A DNA stretch of 41,425 nt, taken from positions 1 through 41,425 of the forward strand of contig JAIPDD010000005.1 in the NCBI GenBank assembly GCA_021737875.1. The letters run 5' to 3'. A model generated the notes under the pieces. The model worked only from the letters and a program-made list of their open reading frames with translations. It searched no databases and was not told the DNA's origin. The position numbers and the translations under genes are program-made. This stretch comes from Sulfuritalea sp. GTDB lineage: Bacteria; Pseudomonadota; Gammaproteobacteria; Burkholderiales; Burkholderiaceae_C. This document shows, in pieces, positions 41,327-41,425 of the stretch (positions within the stretch are counted from its first letter, which is position 1; each line of letters begins with the position of its first letter).

Positions 41327-41425
41327 ATGAAACTTATTGGATCCGTCTCTAGCCCCTACGTTCGCAAAGTGCGCATTGTGATGGCTGAAAAAAAGCTGGA
41401 CTATGACTTCCAGATTGAAGATGTG
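41327..41425 (+). CDS. Glutathione S-transferase N-terminal domain (truncated by window end)
   Basis: MKLIGSVSSPYVRKVRIVMAEKKLDYDFQIEDV: GST_N thioredoxin-fold start. Confidence 0.8.
   Translation, partial: MKLIGSVSSPYVRKVRIVMAEKKLDYDFQIEDV

Overview
This 41.4-kb window looks like core chromosome of a beta-proteobacterium, probably a Burkholderiales/Comamonadaceae-like organism. That assignment is inferred from the DUF3567 protein, the Bug/TTT binding protein, the HiPIP, the porin type and gene order; no search was run. It is densely coded: yajC(partial)-secD-secF; an HTH-REC regulator, dprA and a secreted protein on the minus strand; def-fmt-azlC-azlD; pgk; HiPIP; rhlE; DUF3108; DUF3567; psd; LysR; a GlcD-like oxidase; a Bug protein; an aminotransferase; a BCCP-carboxyltransferase fusion; an LPS/surface-glycan block (GT4, O-antigen ligase, polysaccharide deacetylase, msbA, GT2); a porin; coq7; a choline-sulfatase-like gene; an uncharacterised protein; putA with a divergent Lrp-type regulator; yggS; pilT; a 3-HIBADH-type oxidoreductase; dolP-diaA-yraN/rsmI; purB; and a GST start. 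I see no rRNA, tRNA, CRISPR array, IS element or prophage. I cannot identify a clearly new multi-gene system. The best leads are: (1) an orphan HTH(N-terminal)-REC(C-terminal) regulator directly downstream of dprA; (2) a porin 5' leader with two mutually exclusive hairpins downstream of a recognisable promoter; (3) a 165-aa uncharacterised protein beside a choline-sulfatase-like gene; (4) an AT-rich O-antigen ligase/deacetylase block inside the LPS cluster; (5) a PutA without an RHH domain paired with a divergent Lrp regulator.
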